From a virus, in IMG/VR virus record IMGVR_UViG_3300000385_000012, positions 1 through 36,814 of that record: 36,814 nt of DNA, one strand, 5' to 3'. A program made the position numbers and the translations under genes. Below the pieces are notes generated by a model that was not told the origin of the DNA, did no database searches, and worked only from the letters and a program-made list of their open reading frames with translations. Each line of letters opens with the position of its first letter. The first letter of the stretch is position 1. Positions 16,242 to 23,053 of this stretch are shown in pieces.

Positions 16242-16571
16242 ATGTCACCTGACGACCAGCTCAGTATTGAAAGAAGGATAGGCAACTTAGAGCAAACATT
16301 AGCTGCTCATTCTGCTCTTATGCAGAGAAATGCTGAAATACTTGACGACATCCGAGAGCATATAAACAAACCTGCACGTACTCCCGAGTGGATTGCTGCT
16401 ACCATTGGCGTACTATGCACGTGCGGTATGTTGCTTTACATGGCTTACATTAAGCCGATAGAAGAAAAGCTAGACGGAGTAGATAAAGAGACGGGCAGGA
16501 ACTATGAGTATATTAAGCGCGTTGATGAATACTCTAAAGATACTAGGCATATGCTTACTGCTCCTGAGTAG
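16242..16571 (+). CDS. Single-pass membrane protein, holin candidate
   Basis: This 109-residue protein has a soluble helical N terminus (ERRIGNLEQTLAAHSALMQRNAEILDDIREHI), one strong membrane segment at about residues 50-68 (WIAATIGVLCTCGMLLYMAYI) and a charged C-terminal helix. It lies between the ejection protein and a lipoprotein with spanin features, a common place for lysis genes. A holin, or a protein that controls one, is the best guess, but one membrane segment with long soluble ends is also compatible with an inner-membrane spanin subunit. Its 3' end overlaps the next gene by about 70 bases in another frame. Confidence 0.68.
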   Translation: MSPDDQLSIERRIGNLEQTLAAHSALMQRNAEILDDIREHINKPARTPEWIAATIGVLCTCGMLLYMAYIKPIEEKLDGVDKETGRNYEYIKRVDEYSKDTRHMLTAPE

Positions 16572-16899
16572 CGGATGCTCTGCTGTATCTAGCTTAGCTA
16601 AGGACGCTCTGTTAGATTCTAATAAAGGACTAAGCGTAGACGCTAACGTAGGGCAGGCTAAAACAGAGGGTGAGGAAAGCGTAGCTCAGCAGGCCAATAC
16701 GGCGGTCACGCTGCAAAGCAAGAAAGCCCAAACGTACGAAAGCCCCGTGTCAACCGTAGTCAACGAAGCGGGGCTTGAGTGGTGGGAGTTTATGATTGTA
16801 GTATTACTAGCGGGGTGGGCTATACCATCTCCTGCTGAGATGCTGAAAGGTCTAATCGAACCATTTCGGGTACTAAGACGCCCCTCAAATCACCCATAG
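16504..16899 (+). CDS. Lipoprotein with C-terminal membrane segment, u-spanin candidate
   Basis: This 131-residue protein starts with a lipoprotein signal (LKILGICLLLLSSGC, lipobox LSSGC with Cys at about 25). The middle is a Ser/Thr/Gln/Ala-rich periplasmic stretch. A hydrophobic segment (WWEFMIVVLLAGWAI) at about 92-106 is followed by a short basic tail. An outer-membrane lipid anchor together with a C-terminal inner-membrane segment is the plan of unimolecular spanins such as T1 gp11, which fuse the two membranes at the end of lysis. AGGA precedes ATG 16504 at a short distance; ATG 16525 is an alternative start. Its last 80 bases overlap a convergent minus-strand gene. Confidence 0.7.
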   Translation: MSILSALMNTLKILGICLLLLSSGCSAVSSLAKDALLDSNKGLSVDANVGQAKTEGEESVAQQANTAVTLQSKKAQTYESPVSTVVNEAGLEWWEFMIVVLLAGWAIPSPAEMLKGLIEPFRVLRRPSNHP

Positions 16900-17032
16900 C
16901 CCAGTTACGTAGCAGTATAGGGTTGCCCGTAATTGTCTCGACCCTAAGCCCCTGCTCGGTCTCAACCGCTGACACTATGTGGTCTGGGTTAAGGGCAGCT
17001 TCTGTGCCGTTGAATGTCTTGTAGAAGATCAT
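16820..17032 (-). CDS. Small FlbD-like protein, unknown
   Basis: This 70-residue protein reads MIFYKTFNGTEAALNPDHIVSAVET...VETITGNPILLRNW. This is similar in shape to the flagellar FlbD family (M-I-x-L-T-R-L-N-G-x2-F-x-L-N-x-D-x-I-x2-I-E-x-T-P-D-T-x-I-x-L-x-x-G), a small beta-protein. I infer similarity only. It is the last gene of the leftward block; its ATG overlaps the stop of the preceding gene. Its last 80 bases run opposite to the end of the spanin candidate, so each would produce antisense RNA to the other. No terminator is visible between the converging operons. Confidence 0.62.
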   Translation of the reverse strand: MIFYKTFNGTEAALNPDHIVSAVETEQGLRVETITGNPILLRNWAMGDLRGVLVPEMVRLDLSASQQEMV

Positions 17033-17295
17033 GCCCTGTCCTCCAAGTACACTCTAGCCCATATACGCTCGGTAATGTAGCTCTCGAAACAGTGGTCCTC
17101 TTCGATTGGAAGGAAGATTAGATCAATCGTTGCAGCTAACAGCAGCCACAGTGGATTGCTTGTCTTCTCTATCTTCACCATGCGACCGCACCGTGCGCTA
17201 AGGGTTTCGTTAGGGTGACCGTTGAAGAGTAGCACGTTTACAAACTGGCTTAGGCAGGCCAGTAAATTAACAAGCCACTCGCCTACAGCCTTCAT
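17029..17295 (-). CDS. Small membrane-associated phage protein, unknown
   Basis: This is an 88-residue protein. I chose the ATG at 17295 because it abuts the previous stop (TAATG), and the longer frame is a shadow of the DUF3310 gene. Two hydrophobic parts (WLVNLLACLSQFVNVLLF and LWLLLAATIDLIFL) flank NGHPNETLSARCGRM, and the end has DHCFESYITE. This arrangement (W-L-x-N-L-L-A-x-L-S-Q-F-x-N...S-L/T-S-A-R-x-G...D-H-C-x-x-S-Y) occurs in many phages of Gram-negative hosts without a known role. A membrane function is likely. Confidence 0.75.
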   Translation of the reverse strand: MKAVGEWLVNLLACLSQFVNVLLFNGHPNETLSARCGRMVKIEKTSNPLWLLLAATIDLIFLPIEEDHCFESYITERIWARVYLEDRA

Positions 17296-17738
17296 TAGCT
17301 TTCCAGCTGTGATATAAGACGATCTATGTACCACCTGCATTTCTTTAAGTCCTCCACTCCGTTCTTGAAAGGCCACCGCCATAGGTACTTGAAGGCATTG
17401 AGCCACAGGTAGCCTACGAATGGAGACACCTTGGCGTTCAGGGCCATAGACTCCATAGCCTCGATGCACTCTACGTCCCCGCTGCGGTAGTGCTTAGGTA
17501 GGTTTACTACGTCCTCTTGCGCTTCCGTCTTGATGCCTCTCTCCTCCATGTTAGTCTTGTCTGTCTCGCCGTAGTCTGCAATTAGCTTAGGTCTGCCGCC
17601 GTGGTTTTCTACTAAGCTCTCAGCTTGACATGCTTCAAAGTAGTTACGTCCTTCGTACATGACGCAGTACGTGTCTGTGTCGATGACTTTGTACAGGGGC
17701 CGATCAAGCGACCCCCTCTTCTCAGTGGTACTGCTCAT
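17295..17738 (-). CDS. DUF3310 protein (T7 gp1.7-like)
   Basis: This 147-residue protein has a polar N terminus and a DUF3310 domain at residues about 76-145. Motifs are VNLPKHYRSGDVECIEAMESM and NAFKYLWRWPFKNGVEDLKKCRWYIDRL, matching N-x-P-x-H-Y...N-A-x-K-Y-L-x-R-x2-K-x-G...D-L-x-K-A-x-W-Y-L-x-R-L. The family includes T7 gp1.7, reported as a thymidylate/dGMP-type nucleotide kinase, so a role in dNTP supply fits the neighbouring RNR. The N-terminal 70 residues are not part of the domain. The start overlaps the end of the preceding gene, suggesting coupling. Confidence 0.86.
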   Translation of the reverse strand: MSSTTEKRGSLDRPLYKVIDTDTYCVMYEGRNYFEACQAESLVENHGGRPKLIADYGETDKTNMEERGIKTEAQEDVVNLPKHYRSGDVECIEAMESMALNAKVSPFVGYLWLNAFKYLWRWPFKNGVEDLKKCRWYIDRLISQLES

Positions 17739-17967
17739 TGCCTCCTCCTACGCCCGCTAATAAGTTGTCACATATGATGCATAGGTCAAAGTGTGCCTCG
17801 GCTATGTTCTTGTAGTTGGACAGAACTGACAGGAAGCCCTGAGAGCTAACAACTACGCTAATCTGCGCCTCCTCGTCACCTGTTTCTTCAATGAACTTAG
17901 ACACTTCTTCCAGCATTTCCTTGGCCGATAGTGTTTGTTTTTTGAAACCGCCATCTACTACGTTCAT
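17722..17967 (-). CDS. Unknown small acidic protein
   Basis: This 81-residue protein has a helical N terminus and a hydrophobic beta centre (AQISVVVSSQGFLSVLSNY). It starts by an ATGA overlap with the preceding stop at 17964 and ends inside the start of the DUF3310 gene. No family is recognised. Its place in a chain of overlapping leftward genes supports that it is translated. Confidence 0.68.
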   Translation of the reverse strand: MNVVDGGFKKQTLSAKEMLEEVSKFIEETGDEEAQISVVVSSQGFLSVLSNYKNIAEAHFDLCIICDNLLAGVGGGNEQYH

Positions 17968-18122
17968 ACCTCAAACCTCTCTGCATTGTCAATTATGTAA
18001 GACCGCAAAACCTCTACCAATTCCTCAGACGTGAAGCACAGGATGTCAATGATTTCCTCTGGGTCGTATCGCTCCGCTACTTCCTCGCACAAGTAGTCGG
18101 CGTCGAGTTTGTCTAATGGCAT
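17964..18122 (-). CDS. Short acidic protein of a widespread phage type
   Basis: This 52-residue acidic, helical protein reads MPLDKLDADYLCEEVAERYDPEEIIDILCFTSEELVEVL. Similar short proteins with a D-x2-D-I-V/I-x2-L-x-x3-x-E-E-L-V-E pattern are common in phage early blocks, with no known role. The start at 18122 is set by CGGAGG seven bases upstream; the much longer open frame to 18449 is a shadow of the phosphoesterase. It begins one base after the phosphoesterase stop. Confidence 0.75.
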   Translation of the reverse strand: MPLDKLDADYLCEEVAERYDPEEIIDILCFTSEELVEVLRSYIIDNAERFEV

Positions 18123-18123
18123 G

Positions 18124-18810
18124 TCATAACCTCCGCAGCTTGCTTCCCAAGTCCATTGGTTCAGGGTAGGGTGTCCCGTCGATAACCACTCCACAGCCGA
18201 TGATAGGCTTGAACTTGAAATGCTTTCCGTAAGCAAAGGCAAGATGTTGATGATTGACGCCGCATCCAACAGCCATTCCCCAAACCAACTCGCTATCACT
18301 AGCCGAGTATGAGACTCCGAAGTTGCTGTGATTGTGGCCTGACACGGTACACTGCATCCGTTGCTTGGCGTCATTGCGAAATCCGTTAACGCCGTTGGCG
18401 GTTTCACCGTGATGGTACAACACTCCGTCAATCTCGAGTTGCTCTTCAATGTGCCACCCCTCTGGCATGCCTAACAACTCTTCCATAGGCCTCATGTAGA
18501 TTGTTGGTTCCATGCCTAGCTTACGGAGTTGTCGCGCTGGGATGCGGTCATGATTGCCTAGAATTAAAGTTAGCTCAGGAAACGCCTTATACCAAGCCTG
18601 AGCGCGATCAGCGGCAGAGACGTACTCACCATGAACATTATGTAGAAGAGGCTCGCTATCGTGAAAACTGAGGCTGTGGTTATCCACAAAATCCCCAATA
18701 TGAACGACAGTATCAACGCCCCAAGCGTCGAAAGTTTCTTGGCAGAACTCAAGATACCCCTCCAGTTCGTACGGTAAGTGTGTGTCTCCGATTATACCCA
18801 CTCGTGCCAT
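18124..18810 (-). CDS. Calcineurin-like metallophosphoesterase
   Basis: This is a 228-residue two-metal phosphoesterase. All five signature blocks are visible: GDTH (Asp9, His11), GDFVDNH (Asp40), GNHD (Asn86, His87), HHGET (His at about 133-134) and GHNH (His159, His161). The substrate cannot be read from sequence; phage relatives are thought to act on RNA or DNA ends, nucleotides or phosphoproteins. I placed the start at ATG 18810 because AAGGACGTATGAC precedes it and GDTH then lies at the usual distance from the N terminus. It overlaps the upstream gene's stop and lies within the replication operon. Confidence 0.9.
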   Translation of the reverse strand: MARVGIIGDTHLPYELEGYLEFCQETFDAWGVDTVVHIGDFVDNHSLSFHDSEPLLHNVHGEYVSAADRAQAWYKAFPELTLILGNHDRIPARQLRKLGMEPTIYMRPMEELLGMPEGWHIEEQLEIDGVLYHHGETANGVNGFRNDAKQRMQCTVSGHNHSNFGVSYSASDSELVWGMAVGCGVNHQHLAFAYGKHFKFKPIIGCGVVIDGTPYPEPMDLGSKLRRL

Positions 18811-18811
18811 G

Positions 18812-19144
18812 TCATACGTCCTTAACTTGTCGTGTGCAGGCAACGTATACGCCGCCTAGTATATCTGTGATGGTGGCTCCTCTAATCCACGCTCTCGTTG
18901 CTGCTCCTGTGGCAGGTATGACATGACGCGCTAAGGCTGGCTCTGTCTCCTTCAGGTCGGACAGGTAGCGTACACGTTTCTGCCCGCGTAACTCCATAGC
19001 TTCCTCTACCCCAGCCGCCACACGTAGGCAGAACTTTTCCTTTGGCGTTTTTCCCACCGCCTGCTCAGCGCCTATCATTAGGATGAAGAACACTACCGCC
19101 GCCACTACCGCCACTACCGCCGCTTCCCAATCAAATTTATTCAC
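18812..19144 (-). CDS. Membrane-anchored small protein, unknown
   Basis: This is about 110 residues from a GTG at 19144 (a TTG at 19150 is also possible). GGGG lies a suitable distance before the GTG, which overlaps the upstream stop. Residues about 8-26 (AAVVAVVAAVVFFILMIGA) form one membrane segment. The rest is soluble, with CLRVAAGVEEAMELRGQKRVRYLSDLKETEPALARHVI. The repetitive GCC-GTA codons behind the VVAVVAAV run make a short sequence repeat. No family is recognised. Confidence 0.7.
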   Translation of the reverse strand: MNKFDWEAAVVAVVAAVVFFILMIGAEQAVGKTPKEKFCLRVAAGVEEAMELRGQKRVRYLSDLKETEPALARHVIPATGAATRAWIRGATITDILGGVYVACTRQVKDV

Positions 19145-19331
19145 GGTCAATCCCCACGTAGAAGTTAAGTTGCTGGTCAGGTGATGAGTAGTAGTTATAC
19201 ACGATAGCCATAGCCATAGCTATCTGCGGGTCTAGGGGGTACCCTTCAACCTCCATGTCTAAGTGTCTAAGCAGGTCTTCGCGTATCAGGTCGTCGAGCG
19301 CGTCGTCGTCGATCTGTAGGTAGCGTTTCAT
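19137..19331 (-). CDS. Unknown small acidic protein
   Basis: This is a 64-residue protein, MKRYLQIDDDALDDLIREDLLRHL..., with an acidic helical N terminus and a Tyr-rich C terminus (AIVYNYYSSPDQQLNFYVGI). The start overlaps the HNH stop (ATGA), and AAGGAGAAAAAA gives a strong ribosome-binding site. Small proteins that begin M-K-R-Y-L-Q-I-D-D-D-A-L-D-D-L are seen in phage early regions; the role is unknown. Confidence 0.74.
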   Translation of the reverse strand: MKRYLQIDDDALDDLIREDLLRHLDMEVEGYPLDPQIAMAMAIVYNYYSSPDQQLNFYVGIDRE

Positions 19332-19684
19332 TTTTTTCTCCTTGCCGCTTTCTCGGCGTTAGTCTTTGCTTGATGGCATTCTTTGCATAGTATCTGGAAG
19401 CCGTCAGCCTCGCAGAACATCCTCTCCACAAAGCCGGGCAGGTCATCGTACTTTCTAAGAGACCCTGCCGGTACTATGTGGTCTACCTCTACTTCCTTTG
19501 TGCTAAACCATCCGTCGCATTGGGCGCACACATAGGTGTTGTACGCTACTTTGGCAGCTGCTTTGGCCTCGTGCTTCGGTTGCCAGCGTGTGAAGGCCGA
19601 CCGTAAGGCGGAGCGGATGAAGCCGAAGTATCGCGCCTCTGTCCACTTGCCACCGTTACGGGTACGTTCAACTCGTCGGGGCAT
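19328..19684 (-). CDS. HNH endonuclease (phage recombination or packaging type)
   Basis: This is a 118-residue protein with the order basic helix, zinc-binding CAQC (about residue 53), VEVDHIVPAGSL and then LCKECHQAKTNAEK. Two Cys pairs frame the His-containing beta-beta-alpha-metal fold. I chose ATG 19684 since GGGGAG lies eight bases upstream and the open frame beyond it only mirrors the exonuclease. Small Cys4-HNH enzymes like this sit in podovirus replication blocks, perhaps replacing T7 endonuclease I; that is inference. It overlaps the exonuclease by 17 bases. Confidence 0.84.
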   Translation of the reverse strand: MPRRVERTRNGGKWTEARYFGFIRSALRSAFTRWQPKHEAKAAAKVAYNTYVCAQCDGWFSTKEVEVDHIVPAGSLRKYDDLPGFVERMFCEADGFQILCKECHQAKTNAEKAARRKK

Positions 19685-20396
19685 TCCAAGTCTCCCCTTC
19701 GCTGCGCTGCATCCAGAGCTGTCTCCCTTGACGTAAGAGCCAGTCATTCAAAACGGCTGTCTTATCGTCTGGGCAGATGCCTACTGAGTCGTACGCATCG
19801 CTGTACACTTTGTAGACATACTCGTACATTTCTGAAGGGTCTGTCATCCAGTCAAGCGGTTCCAATACCTTCTTGGTAACCTTCTTGCCTAGTCGCTTGA
19901 ACAGGCCGGGGATGTTATCCGCCGAGTCACCGCTCAGTAGCTGTGTGTAGAACGCTCTGTCTGCTGCTTCAGGGGACACGCAACTAAACTCCTTCTTGTT
20001 CCAGTTGTAGTGCCAGCCGGGTACACCCCATAGGTCTTTGTCGATGGTGGCTATGCCATGTCCTAGCTGACACGCTGCCGTAGCCAAGGCATCGTCTGCC
20101 TCCTTGCCTGACACCTCGATGCACTCAAGGTTCTCTATCATAAACTCCCGCAGCTCATAGAAGTGTGGGGGCTTGTCCTTCTTTCTCGTGCCTTTGTATG
20201 GGAACTGTTCGCAGCCCAACTCCACCCTGTAGTTACCCTCGCCTGTAAGGTATACGTCCAGTCCGTCAGCCTTAAGGTCTAGCATCAGGTTCTCTAGGAA
20301 CACTCGGGCAGAGCGGGCAGCGAACGGGAATGGGTCGTCCTTAGCAGCGAAGCATACGCTGTATAGGATGACGTCCCCGTCCACTGCCCAGCGCAT
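19668..20396 (-). CDS. 5'-3' exonuclease (T7 gp6-like, PIN/FLAP family)
   Basis: This is a 242-residue nuclease. The acidic metal-binding residues stand in DGDVILY (near residue 6), SGKEADDALATAA, TIDKDL and GDSADNIPGLFKRLGKK, the last being the helix-hairpin-helix entrance of the FLAP/5'-nuclease family. Length is a little below T7 gp6 (about 300). It should remove RNA primers and degrade host DNA or make recombination ends. The start touches the SSB stop (TAATG), so the two are coupled. Confidence 0.9.
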   Translation of the reverse strand: MRWAVDGDVILYSVCFAAKDDPFPFAARSARVFLENLMLDLKADGLDVYLTGEGNYRVELGCEQFPYKGTRKKDKPPHFYELREFMIENLECIEVSGKEADDALATAACQLGHGIATIDKDLWGVPGWHYNWNKKEFSCVSPEAADRAFYTQLLSGDSADNIPGLFKRLGKKVTKKVLEPLDWMTDPSEMYEYVYKVYSDAYDSVGICPDDKTAVLNDWLLRQGRQLWMQRSEGETWNAPTS

Positions 20397-20842
20397 TAGA
20401 GCACTTCCTCTTCTTCGTCTACGAAGTCAGCCGATGCTACAGCCTGAGCCAGCTCCTCGACTACCAGCTTGAGGACACGCACACCGTTGCCGTACTGCTT
20501 GGACATGCGGTGCTCGTAGACGGTTAGGGTGGCACGTACCACAGAGCCGGGACCGATAAGGTCTGAGTCTACTGGATTGTTCTCCGTATCGACTACGACG
20601 GTCTTGCCGTTGTGTACAATCGGGAACTTAGACTTAGCCTGCACGAAGCGGCCACGTCCGTAGTCGTCGTCCTTAGACTTGACCTTGACGCCCAGCTCCT
20701 CCAGCTTCTCGACCGCTGCGTCTGACAGGTTTGCCAGCTGGACGGTGTAGTGTGTACCCTCGCCGCCGCCGAAGGGAGTCTCGGGCTTGGTCAGGTTGGG
20801 GAATGCGACAGTTGCGCGTACTGTTGCTGTCATGTTTTCCAT
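20396..20842 (-). CDS. Single-stranded DNA-binding protein (T7 gp2.5-like)
   Basis: This is a 148-residue OB-fold candidate with an acidic C-terminal tail (DFVDEEEEVL), the region by which SSBs of the gp2.5 type contact polymerase and helicase. The body starts ATVRATVAFPNLTKPETPFGG and contains PGSVVRATLTVYEHRMSKQYGNGVRVLKLVV, typical of a phage gp2.5/DUF2815-like group. It lies between polymerase and exonuclease and has its own promoter. AGGAAAGC precedes ATG 20842; a second Met at residue 4 is possible. Confidence 0.86.
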   Translation of the reverse strand: MENMTATVRATVAFPNLTKPETPFGGGEGTHYTVQLANLSDAAVEKLEELGVKVKSKDDDYGRGRFVQAKSKFPIVHNGKTVVVDTENNPVDSDLIGPGSVVRATLTVYEHRMSKQYGNGVRVLKLVVEELAQAVASADFVDEEEEVL

Positions 20843-20893
20843 AATGCTTTCCTTTTGTGTCGTGGAAGTTTAGACTTTGCAGTCTTATAGTAC

Positions 20894-20922
20894 ATAGTAC
20901 ATGCTGCGGTGTAGGTTGTCAA
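20894..20922 (-). promoter_or_regulatory. Promoter for the SSB-exonuclease operon
   Basis: On the minus strand TTGACA (20917-20922) overlaps the TGA stop of the polymerase, followed by a 17-base spacer and TACTAT (20894-20899). The -10 region lies in a duplicated GTACTAT-GTACTAT stretch. The spacer ends in AGCATG, and AGCATGTAC recurs in the two repeats ahead of the RNR gene. Confidence 0.72.
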
Positions 20923-22571
20923 TGGGTTTCTGCCCATGAATCACCTATATTATACTCACCGTCCATTGGACAGCGAAGGTTGAGGTCACGTCCGGCCTGC
21001 CGGATGGCATTGCGGAAGATAACCCCTACGCGCTCGGCGTATTCTTCAGGGACTTCGACTTGGAACTCGTCGTGTACCTGAGCCACTAGCTTATACGGGA
21101 GACCGTAGCTGTCTAGCTTTTGGGATGCTATCACTAGCGCCTTCTTCATGAGAATGGCACCAGCGGATTGCAGCAGGGTGTTGAGGGCTGCATGCTGTGA
21201 CCGCACCCACACACGCCGACCGTCGAGGCCGGGCAGTGAGCCTTTGTCAGACAGTCTCGTCACCTTGTCCAGCAGGCGCTCTAACGCAGGCAGAGAGCGA
21301 AGGAACTTGCGCTTAAGGGTAGCCCCTTGCTTCGCGCCGCCGCCTACGATAGCGCCTATCTTGGCGTCACCTGCACCATACAAGAAAGCGTAGATGAACG
21401 TCTTCGCCTGTGGTCGTGTGGCTAAACCAGCAGCCGATTGGTTGTGGCTGTGAATGTCGCCGTTGAGGATTAGGTCTGTGTACTCTGGGTCTTGCATGTA
21501 GTGCGCCAGCATACGCAGCTCTAGTCCCGACGCGTCCACGCCCACTAGCTTGTGCCCCTCCGGTACGGTGAAGCACTCGCGGTACAGAGCGTCAGAAGGT
21601 ATCTGAGCCATGTTAGGATTGCTGTGGGTCATACGGCCAGTGACAGCGCCGCAGGTGTTGACACGCCCATGTATGCGTCCGTCCTCCTGAACGTTGTCGA
21701 GCCATGACTTGAGCATGCCTAGCCTCTTGGATAGGGTGAGGTACTCAAGTACGAGAGCAGCTTCCGGTATGTGTTTATTGGCCGCAAGAGTGGTCTCGTC
21801 AACCTTCGGCTTGCCGGTCTCGGTGCGTTCCGTCCATGTAGCGCCCTTAGCTTCAAGTCGTTCTGCAACCTGTTGCCTTGACCCCGGATTGAATACAGTG
21901 ACCTTATCTTTGAGGCGCTTGCCAGTCTTCTCCGAGTAACGCTCCTCGACAATGGGCGGGAATACGGATTGTAACTCCTTCTCAATCTCATCCATCCTCT
22001 CCTTGTGTTGGTTGTACAGGGCGAAGGCACGTGTCTGATCGAAGGCGAAGCCGTTGCGCTCCTGCTGCACAGTGAGGCGCTTGACTTCATGCTCCAACTC
22101 GATGCTGTCTTGGGAGAACTTGTGGTTCTTCGCGTACTCTAACAGGAACAAGTACACGTCCCAGTTTGCACGACAGTCCTGTAGGCAATACTCGACCATC
22201 TCATCCGTGAGACCAAGGTCAAAGTTGGCGGGGTCGAAGTCGTCCTTTAGCTCGCCGTCTGAACGCTTTGCCCATGCTCGAAGGCTATGGCCTCCGTCGA
22301 TGCTGGGATTGAGCAAGCGTCCGAGGACAAGAGTATCAACGACATGCCCAGCCCAATCAAAAAGCCAGACGTCACGAAGGACAGGCAGATCGAAGCCCAA
22401 AAGATTGTGTCCGATGATGGTGTGCGTATCATGCAGCTGCTCCTGTAAGTCTTCTTTGTTCGTCACGTACGTACTCGTCCCAGTATCGGGAAAGTACAGC
22501 CCAACCATCCAAATTGTTCTGTGGTCTAGGGATGTCTCTATATCTAAGACTGCGGTATTGCGCTGATACAT
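20919..22571 (-). CDS. Family A DNA polymerase with 3'-5' exonuclease (T7-like)
   Basis: This is 550 residues, shorter than T7 gp5 (704). The exonuclease motifs are LDIET (Asp10, Glu12), GHNLLGFDLPVL and YCLQDCRANWDVY. The polymerase motifs are A, VGVDASGLELRMLAHY (Asp346); B, R386-x3-K390-x3-Y394 followed by AFLYG; and C, VAQVHDEFQVEV (HDE at 500-502). Tyr394 stands at the place of E. coli Phe762 and T7 Tyr526, the state linked by earlier work to fast lytic replication. ACAGGAGCGCCC gives the ribosome-binding site. It follows the small HTH gene in the operon controlled from 23022. Confidence 0.95.
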   Translation of the reverse strand: MYQRNTAVLDIETSLDHRTIWMVGLYFPDTGTSTYVTNKEDLQEQLHDTHTIIGHNLLGFDLPVLRDVWLFDWAGHVVDTLVLGRLLNPSIDGGHSLRAWAKRSDGELKDDFDPANFDLGLTDEMVEYCLQDCRANWDVYLFLLEYAKNHKFSQDSIELEHEVKRLTVQQERNGFAFDQTRAFALYNQHKERMDEIEKELQSVFPPIVEERYSEKTGKRLKDKVTVFNPGSRQQVAERLEAKGATWTERTETGKPKVDETTLAANKHIPEAALVLEYLTLSKRLGMLKSWLDNVQEDGRIHGRVNTCGAVTGRMTHSNPNMAQIPSDALYRECFTVPEGHKLVGVDASGLELRMLAHYMQDPEYTDLILNGDIHSHNQSAAGLATRPQAKTFIYAFLYGAGDAKIGAIVGGGAKQGATLKRKFLRSLPALERLLDKVTRLSDKGSLPGLDGRRVWVRSQHAALNTLLQSAGAILMKKALVIASQKLDSYGLPYKLVAQVHDEFQVEVPEEYAERVGVIFRNAIRQAGRDLNLRCPMDGEYNIGDSWAETH

Positions 22572-22650
22572 GGGCGCTCCTGTCCTCTGCCTCTGCTTCT
22601 AGTTGTGGTTCGGTTACGTTAGAGTAGTACCATCTGCTCATCTTGCTCAT
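22429..22650 (-). CDS. Possible overlapping small gene before the polymerase
   Basis: This is a 73-residue open frame whose last two-thirds overlap the polymerase start in a different frame. It begins inside the 3' end of the HTH gene (MSKMSRWYYSNVTEPQLEAEAEDRSAHV). The first 25 codons fill the 47-base gap between the two genes, so translation there could couple HTH and polymerase synthesis. Composition past the polymerase start looks like a shadow. I list it with low confidence. Confidence 0.3.
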   Translation of the reverse strand: MSKMSRWYYSNVTEPQLEAEAEDRSAHVSAQYRSLRYRDIPRPQNNLDGWAVLSRYWDEYVRDEQRRLTGAAA

Positions 22651-22849
22651 CGGGTTTACCTCCCAGTGTGTATGATGCGTACTTCTTGCCGTTGTGCTTC
22701 TTCATTGTAGCACTAATGGGGAAGCCGCTGCTCTTCAGCTCTGACACACGAGCCGCTAGACGCATGATGCCGTAGCGGGTGAGTGCTTCAAGCGGGGTGA
22801 TGCTGTCGTAAGTTTCCAAGTGATCTAAGATTAGTTGCCGTTGGTTCAT
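22619..22849 (-). CDS. Small winged-helix/HTH protein
   Basis: This is a 76-residue protein. The pattern ILDHLETYDSITPLEALTRYGIMRLAARVSELKSSGFPIS, followed by GKKYASYTL, matches the small phage helix-turn-helix domain (HTH_55-like) in which a short H1-H2-recognition helix is followed by a wing. It could regulate the operon or act with the polymerase; many phages have one near replication genes. ACAGGAGACGGTC is the ribosome-binding site. The six-copy palindrome's most divergent copy lies 24 bases upstream, inviting the idea that this protein binds it. Confidence 0.84.
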   Translation of the reverse strand: MNQRQLILDHLETYDSITPLEALTRYGIMRLAARVSELKSSGFPISATMKKHNGKKYASYTLGGKPDEQDEQMVLL

Positions 22850-22872
22850 GACCGTCTCCTGTTATCTTCAGT

Positions 22873-22896
22873 CTATGGCGTTGAGAACTATTCTCG
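22873..22896 (-). promoter_or_regulatory. Six-copy palindromic element, copy A (divergent)
   Basis: On the transcribed strand CGAGAATAGTTCTCA is followed by ACGCCATAG. Three bases differ from the other copies inside the palindrome. It lies in the leader between the promoter at 23022 and the HTH gene. See copies at 28863, 29194, 29442, 30234 and 30469. Confidence 0.8.
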
Positions 22897-22930
22897 TTTG
22901 CCTAAAGGTTCCTTAAGGGTACATAAAAGT

Positions 22931-22998
22931 AAGGAGAAGAGGAAGAGCCTTAAGGCAGCTTTAAGGTAGCCTTAAGGTACATCTCCCTTCTTCTCCTT
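22931..22998 (-). repeat. Large stem-loop with internal CCTTAAGG palindromes
   Basis: Ten-base arms AAGGAGAAGA (22931-22940) and TCTTCTCCTT (22989-22998) are perfectly complementary and enclose three copies of an (A/C)CTTAAGG-type palindrome at 22947, 22959 and 22969. Further CCTAAAGG and CCTTAAGG copies lie at 22901 and 22911. The structure falls in the leader RNA of the HTH-polymerase operon. It could be an attenuator, an RNase III site or an origin. Confidence 0.7.
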
Positions 22999-23021
22999 TG
23001 CCTTAATGCCTTATGGTTTTT

Positions 23022-23050
23022 ATTGTACAACCGCAGGCATTAGCTGTCAA
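23022..23050 (-). promoter_or_regulatory. Strong promoter for the HTH-DNA polymerase operon
   Basis: On the minus strand TTGACA (23045-23050), 17 bases, TACAAT (23022-23027). It begins four bases after the RNR stop. A leader of about 165 bases, containing the large stem-loop and element copy A, separates it from the HTH gene. Confidence 0.82.
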
Positions 23051-23053
23051 GTA

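Noticed and set aside
18123-18449. Long open frame leading into the 52-residue gene at 17964
   Set aside because: It lies in the shadow of the metallophosphoesterase; the start with a Shine-Dalgarno site is at 18122.
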